A program made the translations under genes and the position numbers. Below, piece after piece: positions 7,624 through 15,003 of a stretch of 64,000 nt of DNA; position 1 is the first letter of the stretch, and each line of letters opens with the position of its first letter. The notes beneath the pieces were generated by a model. The model did no database searches, was not told where the DNA came from, and saw only the letters and a list, made by a program, of their open reading frames with translations. The stretch is from Actinomycetota bacterium (GTDB lineage Bacteria; Actinomycetota; Coriobacteriia; Anaerosomatales; Anaerosomataceae), in assembly GCA_009668945.1 (NCBI GenBank), contig SBEH01000009.1, positions 1-64,000 on the forward strand. Reading direction: 5' to 3'.

Positions 7624-7680
7624 GCCGAACAAGCGCCTCAACCTGACTCGGCGCAAGGAGATGTAGACTCGGTAGGGAAG
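7624..7680 (+). other. Degenerate terminal attC (attC8)
   Basis: GCCGAAC at 7624-7630 exactly complements the GTTCGGC that opens cassette 8, and AAGCGCCTCAACC follows like a left arm. No convincing right arm or GTTRRRY box is found downstream, so the site appears truncated. This marks the right edge of the array. Confidence 0.6.
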
Positions 7681-7741
7681 TAGGGGACGCGCCTCGCACG
7701 TCAGGCGCACGGCGATCGGCGACGAATCGGAGGCATTGCGA

Positions 7742-8011
7742 GTGGCCAGTCAGGTCAACCGTCTTGCGGAGCAGTTGAAGCTGGCAGTTGAGGGCACGGC
7801 ATGGCACGGTCCGTCGGTGCTTGAGCTGCTCCAGCGGGTCTTGGCTCTGGAAGCGGCGAGTCACCCGATCGCCGGCGCTCACAGCATATGGGAACTCCTG
7901 TTGCACATCCGCAGCGACCACGATCTCTTCAGCGGCGTCGCGCAGCACGACCTATATCACGCTGGCCAGATTGCGCTGCTCAAGCAGGCTCTGGCAACAT
8001 CGGAAAGGTAG
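7742..8011 (+). pseudogene. DinB-family protein with internal deletion
   Basis: About 89 residues. The N-terminal half (LEAASHPIAGAHSIWELLLHI) and the C-terminal end (FSGVAQHDLYHAGQIALLKQAL) are typical of DinB/YfiT-like four-helix metalloproteins. They are joined directly, although roughly 60 residues usually lie between them. Only the C-terminal metal-ligand histidine segment (HDLYHAGQ) and one N-terminal histidine remain, so a working site is unlikely. GTG at 7742 has GGAGG at 7729-7733. It lies immediately beyond the integron edge, so the deletion may relate to rearrangement there. Confidence 0.65.
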
Positions 8012-8131
8012 ACGCGTTCTGCCTGCCAGGTTCATCCCGCGCAAGGCGCGAGGTGTAGGCTACGAAGACAAGCGCACGTCCTCCGCTGGTGCGCTGACAC
8101 GTTGGGTGCCGCAGATTCGAAAGGCCAACGA

Positions 8132-9091
8132 GTGAGCTCTCTTGGACGCAGACTGCTACCCGCCGTTGACGCGCTGATGGCCCCCGCCGTCTATCCAGCC
8201 GCTTGGATACTGAAGAACGTGCGCGCCCGGGGCGTGGAGCGGTTGCCGAGATGCCGCAGCGCTCTACTAAGGATCGGGGTCTTTCCGATTCGCGATCACT
8301 ACTACGAACCGCAATTCGACATGCGGTCGGCGCGACGGCCCTGGGCTCAAGCGAGGCCACTGCCTGGCATCGACTGGAACGTCGACGAACAGATCGGACT
8401 GCTGGAATCGATGTGCTTCGCTAGCGAACTCGCGGACACGCCGTTCGACAAGCCTGAGCATCTCGGCTTCTACCTCGACAACGGCTCGTTCGAGTCCGGT
8501 GATGCTGAGTACTGGTACCAGATGGTGCGGCTGAAGAAGCCCCGCCGCATCTTCGAGATAGGGAGCGGGAATTCGACTCTGGCAGCCATACAGGCGATTC
8601 GCGCCAACCAGGTCGAAGACCCAGAGTACACGTGCAAACACGTCTGTGTTGAACCCTACGAGATGCCGTGGCTCGAGGAGACCGCTGTTTCGGTTGTTCG
8701 CGGGAAGGTCGAAGACCTCGACGTTGCGTTCTTCTCGGAACTCCAGGAGAGCGACGTTCTCTTCATTGACTCGTCGCACATCATCAGACCCGACGGCGAT
8801 GTCTTGTTCGAGTACCTGGAGTTGCTGCCAACTCTCAACAAGGGCGTGATCGTCCACGTGCATGACATCTTCTCGCCCTGGAACTACCCGGAGGAATGGT
8901 TGGCCGAGAGAGTACTCTTCTGGAACGAGCAGTACCTGCTCGAGGCGCTTCTCTCGCACAACAGCAGCTGGGCGATTGTCGGGGCGCTCAACTACTTGCG
9001 ACACTATCACTACGAGAAGCTCAAGGCGGTGGCGCCCTTCCTGACACCGGAGCGCGAGCCGGGATCGTTCTACATCCAGAAGCGCACCTGA
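8132..9091 (+). CDS. Class I SAM-dependent methyltransferase-like protein
   Basis: A 319-residue protein with a Rossmann-type methyltransferase core. IFEIGSGNSTLAAIQAI is the SAM-binding motif I, VCVEPYEMPWL follows motif II, VLFIDSSHIIRPDGDVLFEYL contains the family aspartate-serine pair, and KGVIVHVHDIFSP resembles the Methyltransf_24 group. The N-terminal 100 residues have no obvious domain. Members of this group modify sugars or cell-surface compounds, but the substrate cannot be inferred. GTG at 8132 is preferred to the upstream TTG at 8102. Confidence 0.78.
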   Translation: MSSLGRRLLPAVDALMAPAVYPAAWILKNVRARGVERLPRCRSALLRIGVFPIRDHYYEPQFDMRSARRPWAQARPLPGIDWNVDEQIGLLESMCFASELADTPFDKPEHLGFYLDNGSFESGDAEYWYQMVRLKKPRRIFEIGSGNSTLAAIQAIRANQVEDPEYTCKHVCVEPYEMPWLEETAVSVVRGKVEDLDVAFFSELQESDVLFIDSSHIIRPDGDVLFEYLELLPTLNKGVIVHVHDIFSPWNYPEEWLAERVLFWNEQYLLEALLSHNSSWAIVGALNYLRHYHYEKLKAVAPFLTPEREPGSFYIQKRT

Positions 9092-9147
9092 CAACTGCGT
9101 CCACCCGGCGGCGGACGGAAGATCGACCGCAAGGTGAGGAGATTGGC

Positions 9148-9612
9148 GTGCAGGCCAGAATCACGTTCTTCATAGGAGTGGCTGTGGCTCTGCTCGGAGC
9201 CGTTCAGCTTGTCACCTCCTGGCAGCCCGTACGGCTTCTCACGATCGGCGTCGGAGTGTTCTTCATGCTGTTCGGGTGGAAGGTCGGCTGGACGCGCTAC
9301 CCGCGGGTATCCACCACGCTCGGGCATCTGGCGGTGGCCATCGGATGCCTCGTCACCGCATACGCCGCCTATCAGATTCCCTTCATCGACTCTCCGCCAG
9401 GCATCGTGGCAGTCCTCGACCTGCCCCTACTGTGGGGGCTGTTCATCATCCTCGGTGGTTACTGCATGATCACGCACGGCTACTGTGCGTGCTGCATTCG
9501 GCGCGCGGGAGGCGCAGGTCGCCCGTCGGCCTACGGGCCAGGGGTGTTTAAACGCGGAGGGCGCGGGACGGACACGACGGAATCCGCATCCGCGGCGATC
9601 TCAGGGGAGTGA
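9148..9612 (+). CDS. Small membrane protein
   Basis: A 154-residue protein with four hydrophobic segments (TFFIGVAVALLGAVQLVTSW; RLLTIGVGVFFMLFGWKVGW; LGHLAVAIGCLVTAYAAYQI; LPLLWGLFIILGGYCMITHG). A Cys-rich turn GYCACCIRR and a polar tail follow. No family is recognised. GTG at 9148 follows GGTGAGGA. It is probably co-transcribed with the next membrane protein seven bases downstream. Confidence 0.65.
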   Translation: MQARITFFIGVAVALLGAVQLVTSWQPVRLLTIGVGVFFMLFGWKVGWTRYPRVSTTLGHLAVAIGCLVTAYAAYQIPFIDSPPGIVAVLDLPLLWGLFIILGGYCMITHGYCACCIRRAGGAGRPSAYGPGVFKRGGRGTDTTESASAAISGE

Positions 9613-9618
9613 TGCACA

Positions 9619-9954
9619 TTGGGGACTCATGGATCGGCGCCGTTCGGCTACCACGCGTCGATTCTCGCAGGCCTGCTGGTGGCTGGCTGTATCGTCGGGG
9701 TCGTTGCGGGAGTCGATCCCACTGCGAGCGGTTCGACTGCGGCTCTCGTGATTCGGCTTGCCGCAGTGCTGGCGGTGGTCGTGTCGCTTCTGGCCCTCAT
9801 CGGTTCGGTCACAGCGCTGCTGCGCGGCAAGCCGTTGGCTTCAGCTGGTGCGATCGCGGTCAATGCTGTTGTCTTCGTCATCGCACTGGCGGTGGCCTTC
9901 AGCTTCCTAGCAGGCGGCTCGAGCCCGTATCGCCTGTTGAGCTTCCCGACATGA
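9619..9954 (+). CDS. Small membrane protein
   Basis: A 111-residue protein with three predicted transmembrane segments (ASILAGLLVAGCIVGVVAG; LAAVLAVVVSLLALIGSVTALL; GAIAVNAVVFVIALAVAFSFL). Its function is unknown. The start is TTG at 9619 with AGGGGAG ten bases upstream, close behind the preceding membrane-protein gene. Confidence 0.6.
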   Translation: MGTHGSAPFGYHASILAGLLVAGCIVGVVAGVDPTASGSTAALVIRLAAVLAVVVSLLALIGSVTALLRGKPLASAGAIAVNAVVFVIALAVAFSFLAGGSSPYRLLSFPT

Positions 9955-10140
9955 GTTGACAGCTGCGCTTGCCTGACTTCAAGTTCAAGTCCTAGCCCTT
10001 GCGATGCGAGTGCCTATGACAGTGCGTGGCTTTCCTCCGGGTCTTGAAGCACAATCGCTTCCTCGAGTCTGCTCTCGAAGACACCTACATCGCTTATCGG
10101 GCGCGAGTCCGAAGTTGCATCTGAGCATCGAGGGGGGCCG

Positions 10141-10671
10141 GTGAAGAACAACCGGTGGAGCATCGTGCAGCGCCGTGGCGGCAAGCTCGTCAGGTCCTTC
10201 GCGCCCTCGGAGCATGACACACCGCCGTGGCGCGCGGGGTCCGGTGACGCAGGCGCCACCGTCGCCAGGGTGCTATTCGTATGCGTCGAGAATTCCAACC
10301 GCAGCCAGATGGCGGAGGCCTTCGCGCGTGTGCGCGGAGCCGGAGTCCTCGATGCACAAAGCGCAGGCTCGAGTCCATCAGGAACGGTGAGTCCGCGCGC
10401 GATCGAGGCCATGGCCGAGCTCGGCTGCGATCTGTCGAGCCATACCTCGAAGGGCCTCTCCGAGGTCGGATCCGGGCCGTTCGACTACGTGATCACGATG
10501 GGCTGCGGCGATGCGTGCCCCTCCGTCAAGGCCGCTTGCCGCGAGGACTGGACGCTGCCCGATCCCCGGAGCATGTCGGACGAGGAGTTCAGGGCGGTGC
10601 GGGATGAGATCGCTCGCAGGGTCGACGAGCTGGTGGAGCGGGTACGTTCGTCCCGGTCGCAATCGTGCTGA
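10141..10671 (+). CDS. Arsenate reductase / low-molecular-weight phosphatase-like protein
   Basis: A 176-residue protein with the low-molecular-weight phosphatase fold. The phosphate-binding loop is CVENSNRS (C-x5-R-S), followed by QMAEAFAR. TMGCGDACP and WTLPDP follow, as in thioredoxin-coupled arsenate reductases (ArsC). It would reduce arsenate to arsenite. An N-terminal extension of about 40 residues is atypical; GTG at 10141 was chosen because GAGGGGGG precedes it, but a GTG near 10270 would give a standard-length protein. No other arsenic genes are nearby. Confidence 0.78.
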   Translation: MKNNRWSIVQRRGGKLVRSFAPSEHDTPPWRAGSGDAGATVARVLFVCVENSNRSQMAEAFARVRGAGVLDAQSAGSSPSGTVSPRAIEAMAELGCDLSSHTSKGLSEVGSGPFDYVITMGCGDACPSVKAACREDWTLPDPRSMSDEEFRAVRDEIARRVDELVERVRSSRSQSC

Positions 10672-10693
10672 GGGCGGGAATACGGAGGGGTAG

Positions 10694-11467
10694 ATGAAGC
10701 GTCCGCATCTCGTAGTTCACACCGTCGCCTCTGCCGACGGTCGCGTCTCGCTCGGCCCCGGCCGCACGGCGTTCGACGACGTCGGCGATCCGCGCTGGAG
10801 CGCCATCTGGGCCTCGGATGCCGACCTAGAACAGAGCAGGCGCGATCTTGTCGAGGAATACCGACCGGACGTGCTGCTCGAAGGCAGCGGGTCCTTCGCG
10901 CGAGAGGACTCGGCGCTTCGGCCGCTCCCGTCACCGGAATGCGACGTCTCCGAACTGACGCAAGACTACCTGCCCGAGAACGTAGTCCATCGGCCGGGAC
11001 ACATCGGATGGCTGGCCTGCGTGGATGGACGCGGTCGGGTCCGGGCGGGCATGAAGGAGTTCCCGGGGTGGGAAGGCTGGCACACGCTGCATCTCGTCGC
11101 CCGGACTACGCCTCCCGAGTACCTCGCGTTCCTCAGGCGTGAGGAGATTCCGTATCTGGTTGCCGGAGAGGGGCACGTCAACCTCGTCGAGGTCTTCCAG
11201 AAGCTCGCTTCGCTGCTGGCGGTACAGCGTGTGGTCAGCACCGCAGGCAGCAGGCTGAATGGCGCGCTCCTCCGTGCCGGGCTGGTCGATGAGTTCGACC
11301 TCGCAGTGCTGCCCGCGCTCATCGGCGGCTGCTCGACGCCAGTGCTGTTCGGTTGCAGCGATCTGGCGTCCAGCGAGCCGCCGACTCCACTCGAACTCCG
11401 CGAGGTGACGCGCGAGGCTTCAGGACGGGTCCGATTGCGCTACCGGGTGGACAACGCGCAGGCGTGA
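10694..11467 (+). CDS. RibD C-terminal domain (dihydrofolate reductase-like) protein
   Basis: A 257-residue NADPH-dependent reductase-like protein of the RibD C-terminal/DHFR superfamily. VVHTVASADGRVSLG opens the domain, DVLLEGSGSF and STAGSRLNGALLRAGLVDEFDLAVLPALIGG form the core, with the usual G-S-x-L-N turn, and ELREVTREASGRVRLRYRV closes it. It lacks the deaminase half of RibD, so its role could be in riboflavin synthesis or another reduction. ATG at 10694 follows GGAGGGG. The stop overlaps the next frame (GTGA). Confidence 0.78.
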   Translation: MKRPHLVVHTVASADGRVSLGPGRTAFDDVGDPRWSAIWASDADLEQSRRDLVEEYRPDVLLEGSGSFAREDSALRPLPSPECDVSELTQDYLPENVVHRPGHIGWLACVDGRGRVRAGMKEFPGWEGWHTLHLVARTTPPEYLAFLRREEIPYLVAGEGHVNLVEVFQKLASLLAVQRVVSTAGSRLNGALLRAGLVDEFDLAVLPALIGGCSTPVLFGCSDLASSEPPTPLELREVTREASGRVRLRYRVDNAQA

Positions 11468-11783
11468 CGGACCTGGCCGAGCCCTTCATGCATGGGGGGT
11501 TCGACGCGATCGCCGAACGCGCGCTGGCTGCAGACCTTCCCTGGGACATCGCCTTGCTGCTGGCGGGGGCGCGCTGCTTCTGACCGGCGTGCTCTTGGGC
11601 GTTTCGAACGCAGCGGTGTTCGGCTTCGTCCCGATGGTGCTCCTGCGCCGCTCGACCGTGGCGGCAGCTCCTGCGGTCGCGATCGCGCTTGCGTGCAGGT
11701 CCGGCGCGGCGGGTGAAGACGAGTGCGACGGGTACCCGCTCGTCTCGTATGCGGTGAGCAGGATCCTGCACGGAAGGCGCTAG
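11464..11783 (+). pseudogene. Possible frameshifted membrane-protein gene
   Basis: GTG at 11464 overlaps the previous stop and encodes 39 residues ending ...PWDIALLLAGARCF. A one-base shift at the run of five G at 11565-11569 continues the reading into ALLLTGVLLGVSNAAVFGFVP and on to a stop at 11783. The joined protein would be about 105 residues with one or two hydrophobic segments. Codon use looks coding in both parts, but no family is recognised. Confidence 0.35.
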
Positions 11784-11982
11784 CCGTTCCTGCGCGGCCG
11801 TTCCGCCGAGGCTGGTAGAATCGGCCGCAGGGCCACAGCCGCCGAGGAGTTCCGGCGATCCCTCGTGCGTGCGGAGGCCGCGCCCCGACCGTCGACGTTC
11901 GTGGAAGCGAGATCATCATGAAGGCGCTGCACGATGGCGGGCACGTCGGCCTCGCGTTCTACGTCACCGGCGCCGGGCTGTA
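11784..11982. other. Intergenic region with a short open fragment
   Basis: No convincing full gene. TAGAAT at 11816-11821 could be a -10 box, without a good -35. A short frame ending at 11983 encodes IIMKALHDGGHVGLAFYVTG, perhaps the tail of a lost gene. Confidence 0.3.
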
Positions 11983-12207
11983 GTGGCCGAATACACGAAG
12001 GACGAGGCGATCGCGTTCGTCGACGCCATGCGCCTGGCACTCGAGGGCAAGGTCGGCTTCAAGTGGATGACCGAGAAGCTCTCGACGCTCTCGGGCTACA
12101 TCAGGACCCTCGCCGAGGAGAACGAGTCGCTAGACGCGTACGTGGATTCGGCGGGGCTAAGGGATGGGTATGAGTCGTTTCGCAACTCTGACGATTCCGC
12201 CGAGTGA
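11983..12207 (+). CDS. Small hypothetical protein
   Basis: A 74-residue helical protein (YTKDEAIAFVDAMRLALEG, then MTEKLSTLSGYIRTLAEENESLDAYV) of unknown function. GTG at 11983 is the first start after the stop of the upstream fragment. The frame is open further upstream, but that sequence is arginine-rich and looks non-coding. Confidence 0.5.
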   Translation: MAEYTKDEAIAFVDAMRLALEGKVGFKWMTEKLSTLSGYIRTLAEENESLDAYVDSAGLRDGYESFRNSDDSAE

Positions 12208-12220
12208 AGGGACTGACGCG

Positions 12221-12592
12221 ATGATTCGGACCGGATCAGGAACGGGGCTGTCGGCGGTAGTGCGAGTATTCGCGACGTGCCTTGCACTCGCACTGGTGCT
12301 CGGAGCCAGCATCGCGTGCACGGCGAAGACCGAAGACACCACGAACGACGCCAACAGCTCGATAGGAGCGACAGGCGACACCGTCGAGCGCGAGACGTGC
12401 TTCGCGAACCAGCGCACGATCGACGGAGCGGCGGCCGCGTACGTGGCGGAGAAGGGGACCGCTCCCACCACGATGACCCAGCTGGTGCAAGGTGGTCAGC
12501 TGAAGGTCGCCCCGACGTGTCCCGCCACCGGGCAGGCCTACACACTCTCCGGCGGGGTGGTGGCTGCCTGCAGCGTGCACGGTCACTACTGA
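12221..12592 (+). CDS. Lipoprotein with pseudopilin-like C-terminal region
   Basis: A 123-residue protein. An N-terminal hydrophobic stretch ends in LGASIACTAK, a plausible lipobox with the cysteine near residue 28. The remainder, CFANQRTIDGAAAAYVAEKG, TMTQLVQGGQLKVAPTCPATGQAY and CSVHGHY, resembles the globular end of type II/IV pseudopilins (the N-R-T-I-x-x-A-x-x-x-Y turn and paired cysteines). The pilin-type processing helix is absent, so it is probably a secreted, lipid-anchored relative. ATG at 12221 follows GAAGGGA. Its stop overlaps the next start. Confidence 0.62.
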   Translation: MIRTGSGTGLSAVVRVFATCLALALVLGASIACTAKTEDTTNDANSSIGATGDTVERETCFANQRTIDGAAAAYVAEKGTAPTTMTQLVQGGQLKVAPTCPATGQAYTLSGGVVAACSVHGHY

Positions 12593-12966
12593 TGCCGAGC
12601 AGGTCGAGCGCCACCACGATCGACGAGTACATCGCCGAGTTCCCTCCGGGCGTGCAGGCAGTGCTCGAGGAGATGCGGTCGCTGATCCGCGAGGTCGCGC
12701 CGGACGCCACGGAGACGATCTCCTACGCCATCCCGACGTTCGATCTCGGCGGCAAGCATCTGGTGCACTTCGCAGGCTACGAGCGTCACGTGGGGCTCTA
12801 TCCCGCGCCGACCGGCATGGCGGCCTTCGCCGACGATTTCGCCCCGTACAAGACCGGCAAGGGCTCTGTCCAGTTCCCGCTAGGACAGCCCCTACCGATC
12901 GGCCTCATCCGCCGCGTCGTCGAGTTCCGCGCCGCCGAGATCGGCACGACGCGGAAGAAGCGGTGA
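12592..12966 (+). CDS. DUF1801 / YdhG-like protein
   Basis: A 124-residue DUF1801 protein. The pattern TIDEYIAEFPPGVQAVLEEMRSLI, ETISYAIPTFDLGGKHLVHFAGYERHVGLYP and FPLGQPLPIGLIRRVVEFR is classic. Some relatives are called iron chaperones (frataxin-like), but evidence for that role is limited. ATG at 12592 overlaps the upstream stop (TGATG), so the genes are coupled. Confidence 0.82.
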   Translation: MPSRSSATTIDEYIAEFPPGVQAVLEEMRSLIREVAPDATETISYAIPTFDLGGKHLVHFAGYERHVGLYPAPTGMAAFADDFAPYKTGKGSVQFPLGQPLPIGLIRRVVEFRAAEIGTTRKKR

Positions 12967-13064
12967 CTCCGGCGTCGGAGATCGAGGACCTGCAGGAACA
13001 CCTGTACCGCATCGAAGAGACTCTCGAACGCATCGAGCAGACGCTCACCAAGGGTAAACACTAG
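12963..13064 (+). CDS. Possible 33-residue coiled-coil protein
   Basis: GTG at 12963 overlaps the previous stop (GTGA) and opens a 33-residue frame: IEDLQEHLYRIEETLERIEQ is a clean heptad pattern. It may be a genuine micro-protein or a chance frame. Its position at the head of the molybdenum-storage operon is suggestive. Confidence 0.4.
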   Translation: MTPASEIEDLQEHLYRIEETLERIEQTLTKGKH

Positions 13065-13100
13065 GAGTCAGCACTCAGCTTGAGCGGTGAGGAGGACGGC

Positions 13101-13316
13101 ATGCCGGGCAAGTTGTTCTACCGGGAGCGCCGTGAGGTGGGCGAGGGCGACCAGGTGCCAAGGTTCAACCTCGTCGCCGTGGCGGACGTGAATCTGAAGA
13201 TCCATGTGACGCACATGCGCAAGTCCGAACTGGAGCAGATCGCCGAAGCGGTCGGAGCCGAGCTCGTCGAGCTCAAGGTGCCCGACCAGGGGCACAAGAT
13301 CCAGGTCGGCGACTGA
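13101..13316 (+). CDS. Small protein of the molybdenum-storage operon
   Basis: A 71-residue protein (GKLFYRERREVGEGDQVPRF, then VADVNLKIHVTHMRKSELEQ and a lysine/valine-rich end). I do not recognise a family. ATG at 13101 is preferred to TTG 13080 because GAGGAGG lies six bases upstream. Its stop overlaps the MosB-like start (TGATG), so it is very likely co-translated with it and may act with it. Confidence 0.62.
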   Translation: MPGKLFYRERREVGEGDQVPRFNLVAVADVNLKIHVTHMRKSELEQIAEAVGAELVELKVPDQGHKIQVGD

Positions 13317-14146
13317 TGGCGCTGATCCGCGAGCGGGACAGCCACCGCTTGCACATCAAGAGCATCCTGATGGGCGAGAGCCTGGTCAGCGAGAGGTTCC
13401 TCGACTCGCTCGAGGTCGCGCCGCAACGCCGCCTCTTCCCGGACGTGAGCGTCATCAAGATCGGGGGGCAGTCGATCTGCGACCGCGGCAAACAGGCGCT
13501 CCCTGGAGTGTGCGGGGAGATCGCCGAGAACAAGGACGCGCACAAGATGCTGATCATGACCGGCGGCGGCACGCGCAGCAGGCACATCTACGCGATCGGT
13601 CTCGAGCTCGGGATGCCCACCGGCATCATCGCCGCCTTCGGCAGCTCCGTCTCAAAGCAGAACGCGTTGCTCGTGGCCACGCTGCTCTCAGATCACGGGG
13701 GCATCGAGATCGATCAGGACGCGATCATGAAGTTGCCGAACTACTTCGCACAGGGCGGCATCCCGGTCACGCACGGCATGCCCCCGTACGACTTCTTCGC
13801 CATCCCTCCCGAGAAGGGCCGAATCCCGATACATCGTACCGACGTGGGCGCGCTGCTGATGGCCGATCTCATCGGGGCGAAGAGCTGCATCTTCGTAAAG
13901 GACGAGCGCGGCCTTTACGCTGACGACCCGAAGAAGGACCCTCAAGCGGCGTTCATCCCCAAAGCCACGGTCTCCGAGCTTGAGGCGATGGCGCTCGACG
14001 ACCTCATCATCGAGCGGCCGTGTCTGGACATCATCCGCCACAGCCAGGTCATTGACTCGGTGCAGATCGTGAACGGGCTCGAGCGTGGGAACATCACGCG
14101 CGCGCTTGCCGGCGAACCCGTCGGAACGATCATCACGAAGGACTGA
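13316..14146 (+). CDS. mosB: Molybdenum storage protein subunit (MosB-like), amino-acid kinase fold
   Basis: A 276-residue amino-acid-kinase-fold protein that closely follows the Azotobacter molybdenum storage protein beta subunit. Shared blocks are VIKIGGQSICDRG (residues 46-58), TGGGTRSRHIYAIGLELGMP, GSSVSKQNALL, GMPPYDFF, IPIHRTDVGALLMADLIGAK, IFVKDERGLYADDPK, VQIVNGLERGNITRALAGEP and VGTIIT. In Azotobacter, MosA and MosB form a hexamer that stores polyoxomolybdate or polyoxotungstate clusters using ATP. No MosA-like gene is seen here, so it may be homomeric or pair with the small upstream protein. The tungstate uptake cluster 5 kb downstream fits a metal-storage role. The original kinase activity is unlikely. 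Confidence 0.82.
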   Translation: MALIRERDSHRLHIKSILMGESLVSERFLDSLEVAPQRRLFPDVSVIKIGGQSICDRGKQALPGVCGEIAENKDAHKMLIMTGGGTRSRHIYAIGLELGMPTGIIAAFGSSVSKQNALLVATLLSDHGGIEIDQDAIMKLPNYFAQGGIPVTHGMPPYDFFAIPPEKGRIPIHRTDVGALLMADLIGAKSCIFVKDERGLYADDPKKDPQAAFIPKATVSELEAMALDDLIIERPCLDIIRHSQVIDSVQIVNGLERGNITRALAGEPVGTIITKD

Positions 14147-14156
14147 GTGCAAGGGG

Positions 14157-14639
14157 ATGGTGCGGGTGAGCGACGGCAAGATCATCGTCATGGAAGCCGA
14201 CATGTTCGGGGAGGTGGAGCTCCCCGAGGACGGCACGCTGCTCGTCGACGGCGGGACGCACGGTCGCGTCGGCCATTCGCTGTGGGTCACGACTGACGGC
14301 CGCGTGCGCTGGGAGCGCCGTCTCGACTCGCTGGGCGACCAGACGCAGTGCAAGGGCGAAGGCACGCGCATTCTGACCGAGGACGAGTTGGCCGAATTCG
14401 GTGCTCTTGCCGATCGCATCTGGGGCCTTGCGATCACCGAGCCGGAAGAGGAAGAGGACCCGTCGGTTCCACGGTACTGCTGGATGGTGGCCATGCGCAG
14501 GGGTGATGATGCGGGCATGCTGGAGGGGCCGCCCTTCGGTCATCCGTACCTGGCGCCACCCGCCGAGGTGGCGGCAGCACTCGACTGGATGTTCGAGAAG
14601 GTGCTCGCGTGGTGCAGCGAGGCGACGGGCAGGGAGTAA
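14157..14639 (+). CDS. Hypothetical protein
   Basis: A 160-residue acidic protein (IIVMEADMFGEVELPEDGTLLVDGG, HSLWVTTDGRVRWERRLD, a Glu-rich EPEEEEDPS segment and a C-terminal FEKVLAWCSEA). No family is recognised. It begins ten bases after the MosB-like gene and may belong to the same operon. ATG at 14157 or GTG at 14166 (AAGGGGA nine bases upstream) are equally plausible starts. Confidence 0.55.
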   Translation: MVRVSDGKIIVMEADMFGEVELPEDGTLLVDGGTHGRVGHSLWVTTDGRVRWERRLDSLGDQTQCKGEGTRILTEDELAEFGALADRIWGLAITEPEEEEDPSVPRYCWMVAMRRGDDAGMLEGPPFGHPYLAPPAEVAAALDWMFEKVLAWCSEATGRE

Positions 14640-14717
14640 CATCGAAGCGTCGCAGACTCATTGCGGGTATGGTGTACCTCAGGCGCACGTCAGGGGTGAG
14701 GACCAGGAGGCGGCACA

Positions 14718-14963
14718 ATGGTGATCACGAAGAGGGACACAGTGCGGGTCATGATAATCACCAAGGACCATCACATCGAGGGTGATATGCACATCCTCGA
14801 AGGCGCACGGCTGTCCGACTCGCTTAACAGCAAGACCAAGGACTTCTACGCGGTGACGAATGCGACCATCCACAGAGTCGAGGACGAAAGGCTCATCGCA
14901 GCGCCCTCGTTCATAGTGGTGGGCCGCGAGGCCATCTCGGCCATCTTCCCCGTCGAGGAGTAG
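14718..14963 (+). CDS. Small conserved-looking hypothetical protein
   Basis: An 81-residue beta-rich protein (VRVMIITKDHHIEGDMHILEG, FYAVTNATIHRV, APSFIVVGREAISAIFP). The pattern of a surface-exposed loop ending in a hydrophobic strand resembles small actinobacterial DUF proteins, but I cannot name the family. ATG at 14718 is preceded by AGGAGGC. Confidence 0.6.
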   Translation: MVITKRDTVRVMIITKDHHIEGDMHILEGARLSDSLNSKTKDFYAVTNATIHRVEDERLIAAPSFIVVGREAISAIFPVEE

Positions 14964-15003
14964 CGGGAGGAGGTCCGGAGAGCACCGCCGCCTGGCAAGC
15001 GGG

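Larger units (their letters stand above)
1..7680 (+). mobile_element. Integron gene-cassette array (eight cassettes, no integrase in window)
   Basis: Eight ORF-bearing units lie head to tail on the plus strand, each followed by an imperfect palindrome of 60-101 bases. Every palindrome starts with a RYYYAAC-like box and ends with a GTTRRRY-like box, the signature of integron attC sites. Cassettes run 52-493, 494-1718, 1719-2356, 2357-3135, 3136-3878, 3879-4982, 4983-7071 and 7072 to about 7680. In cassettes 1, 2, 3, 5 and 8 the box opening the cassette is the exact reverse complement of the box closing it; 4 and 7 differ at one base; 6 does not match. The orientation puts the integrase and attI to the left, outside the window. 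It could instead be a cluster of attC sites lacking an integrase. Confidence 0.88.

Noticed and set aside
1-7680. Integron integrase gene
   Set aside because: No tyrosine recombinase motif is present in any frame of the array; it would lie to the left of base 1 if it exists.
12592-12966. Idea that the second DUF1801 gene is also a cassette
   Set aside because: No attC-like palindrome or box pair flanks it, and it overlaps its neighbours as part of an operon.
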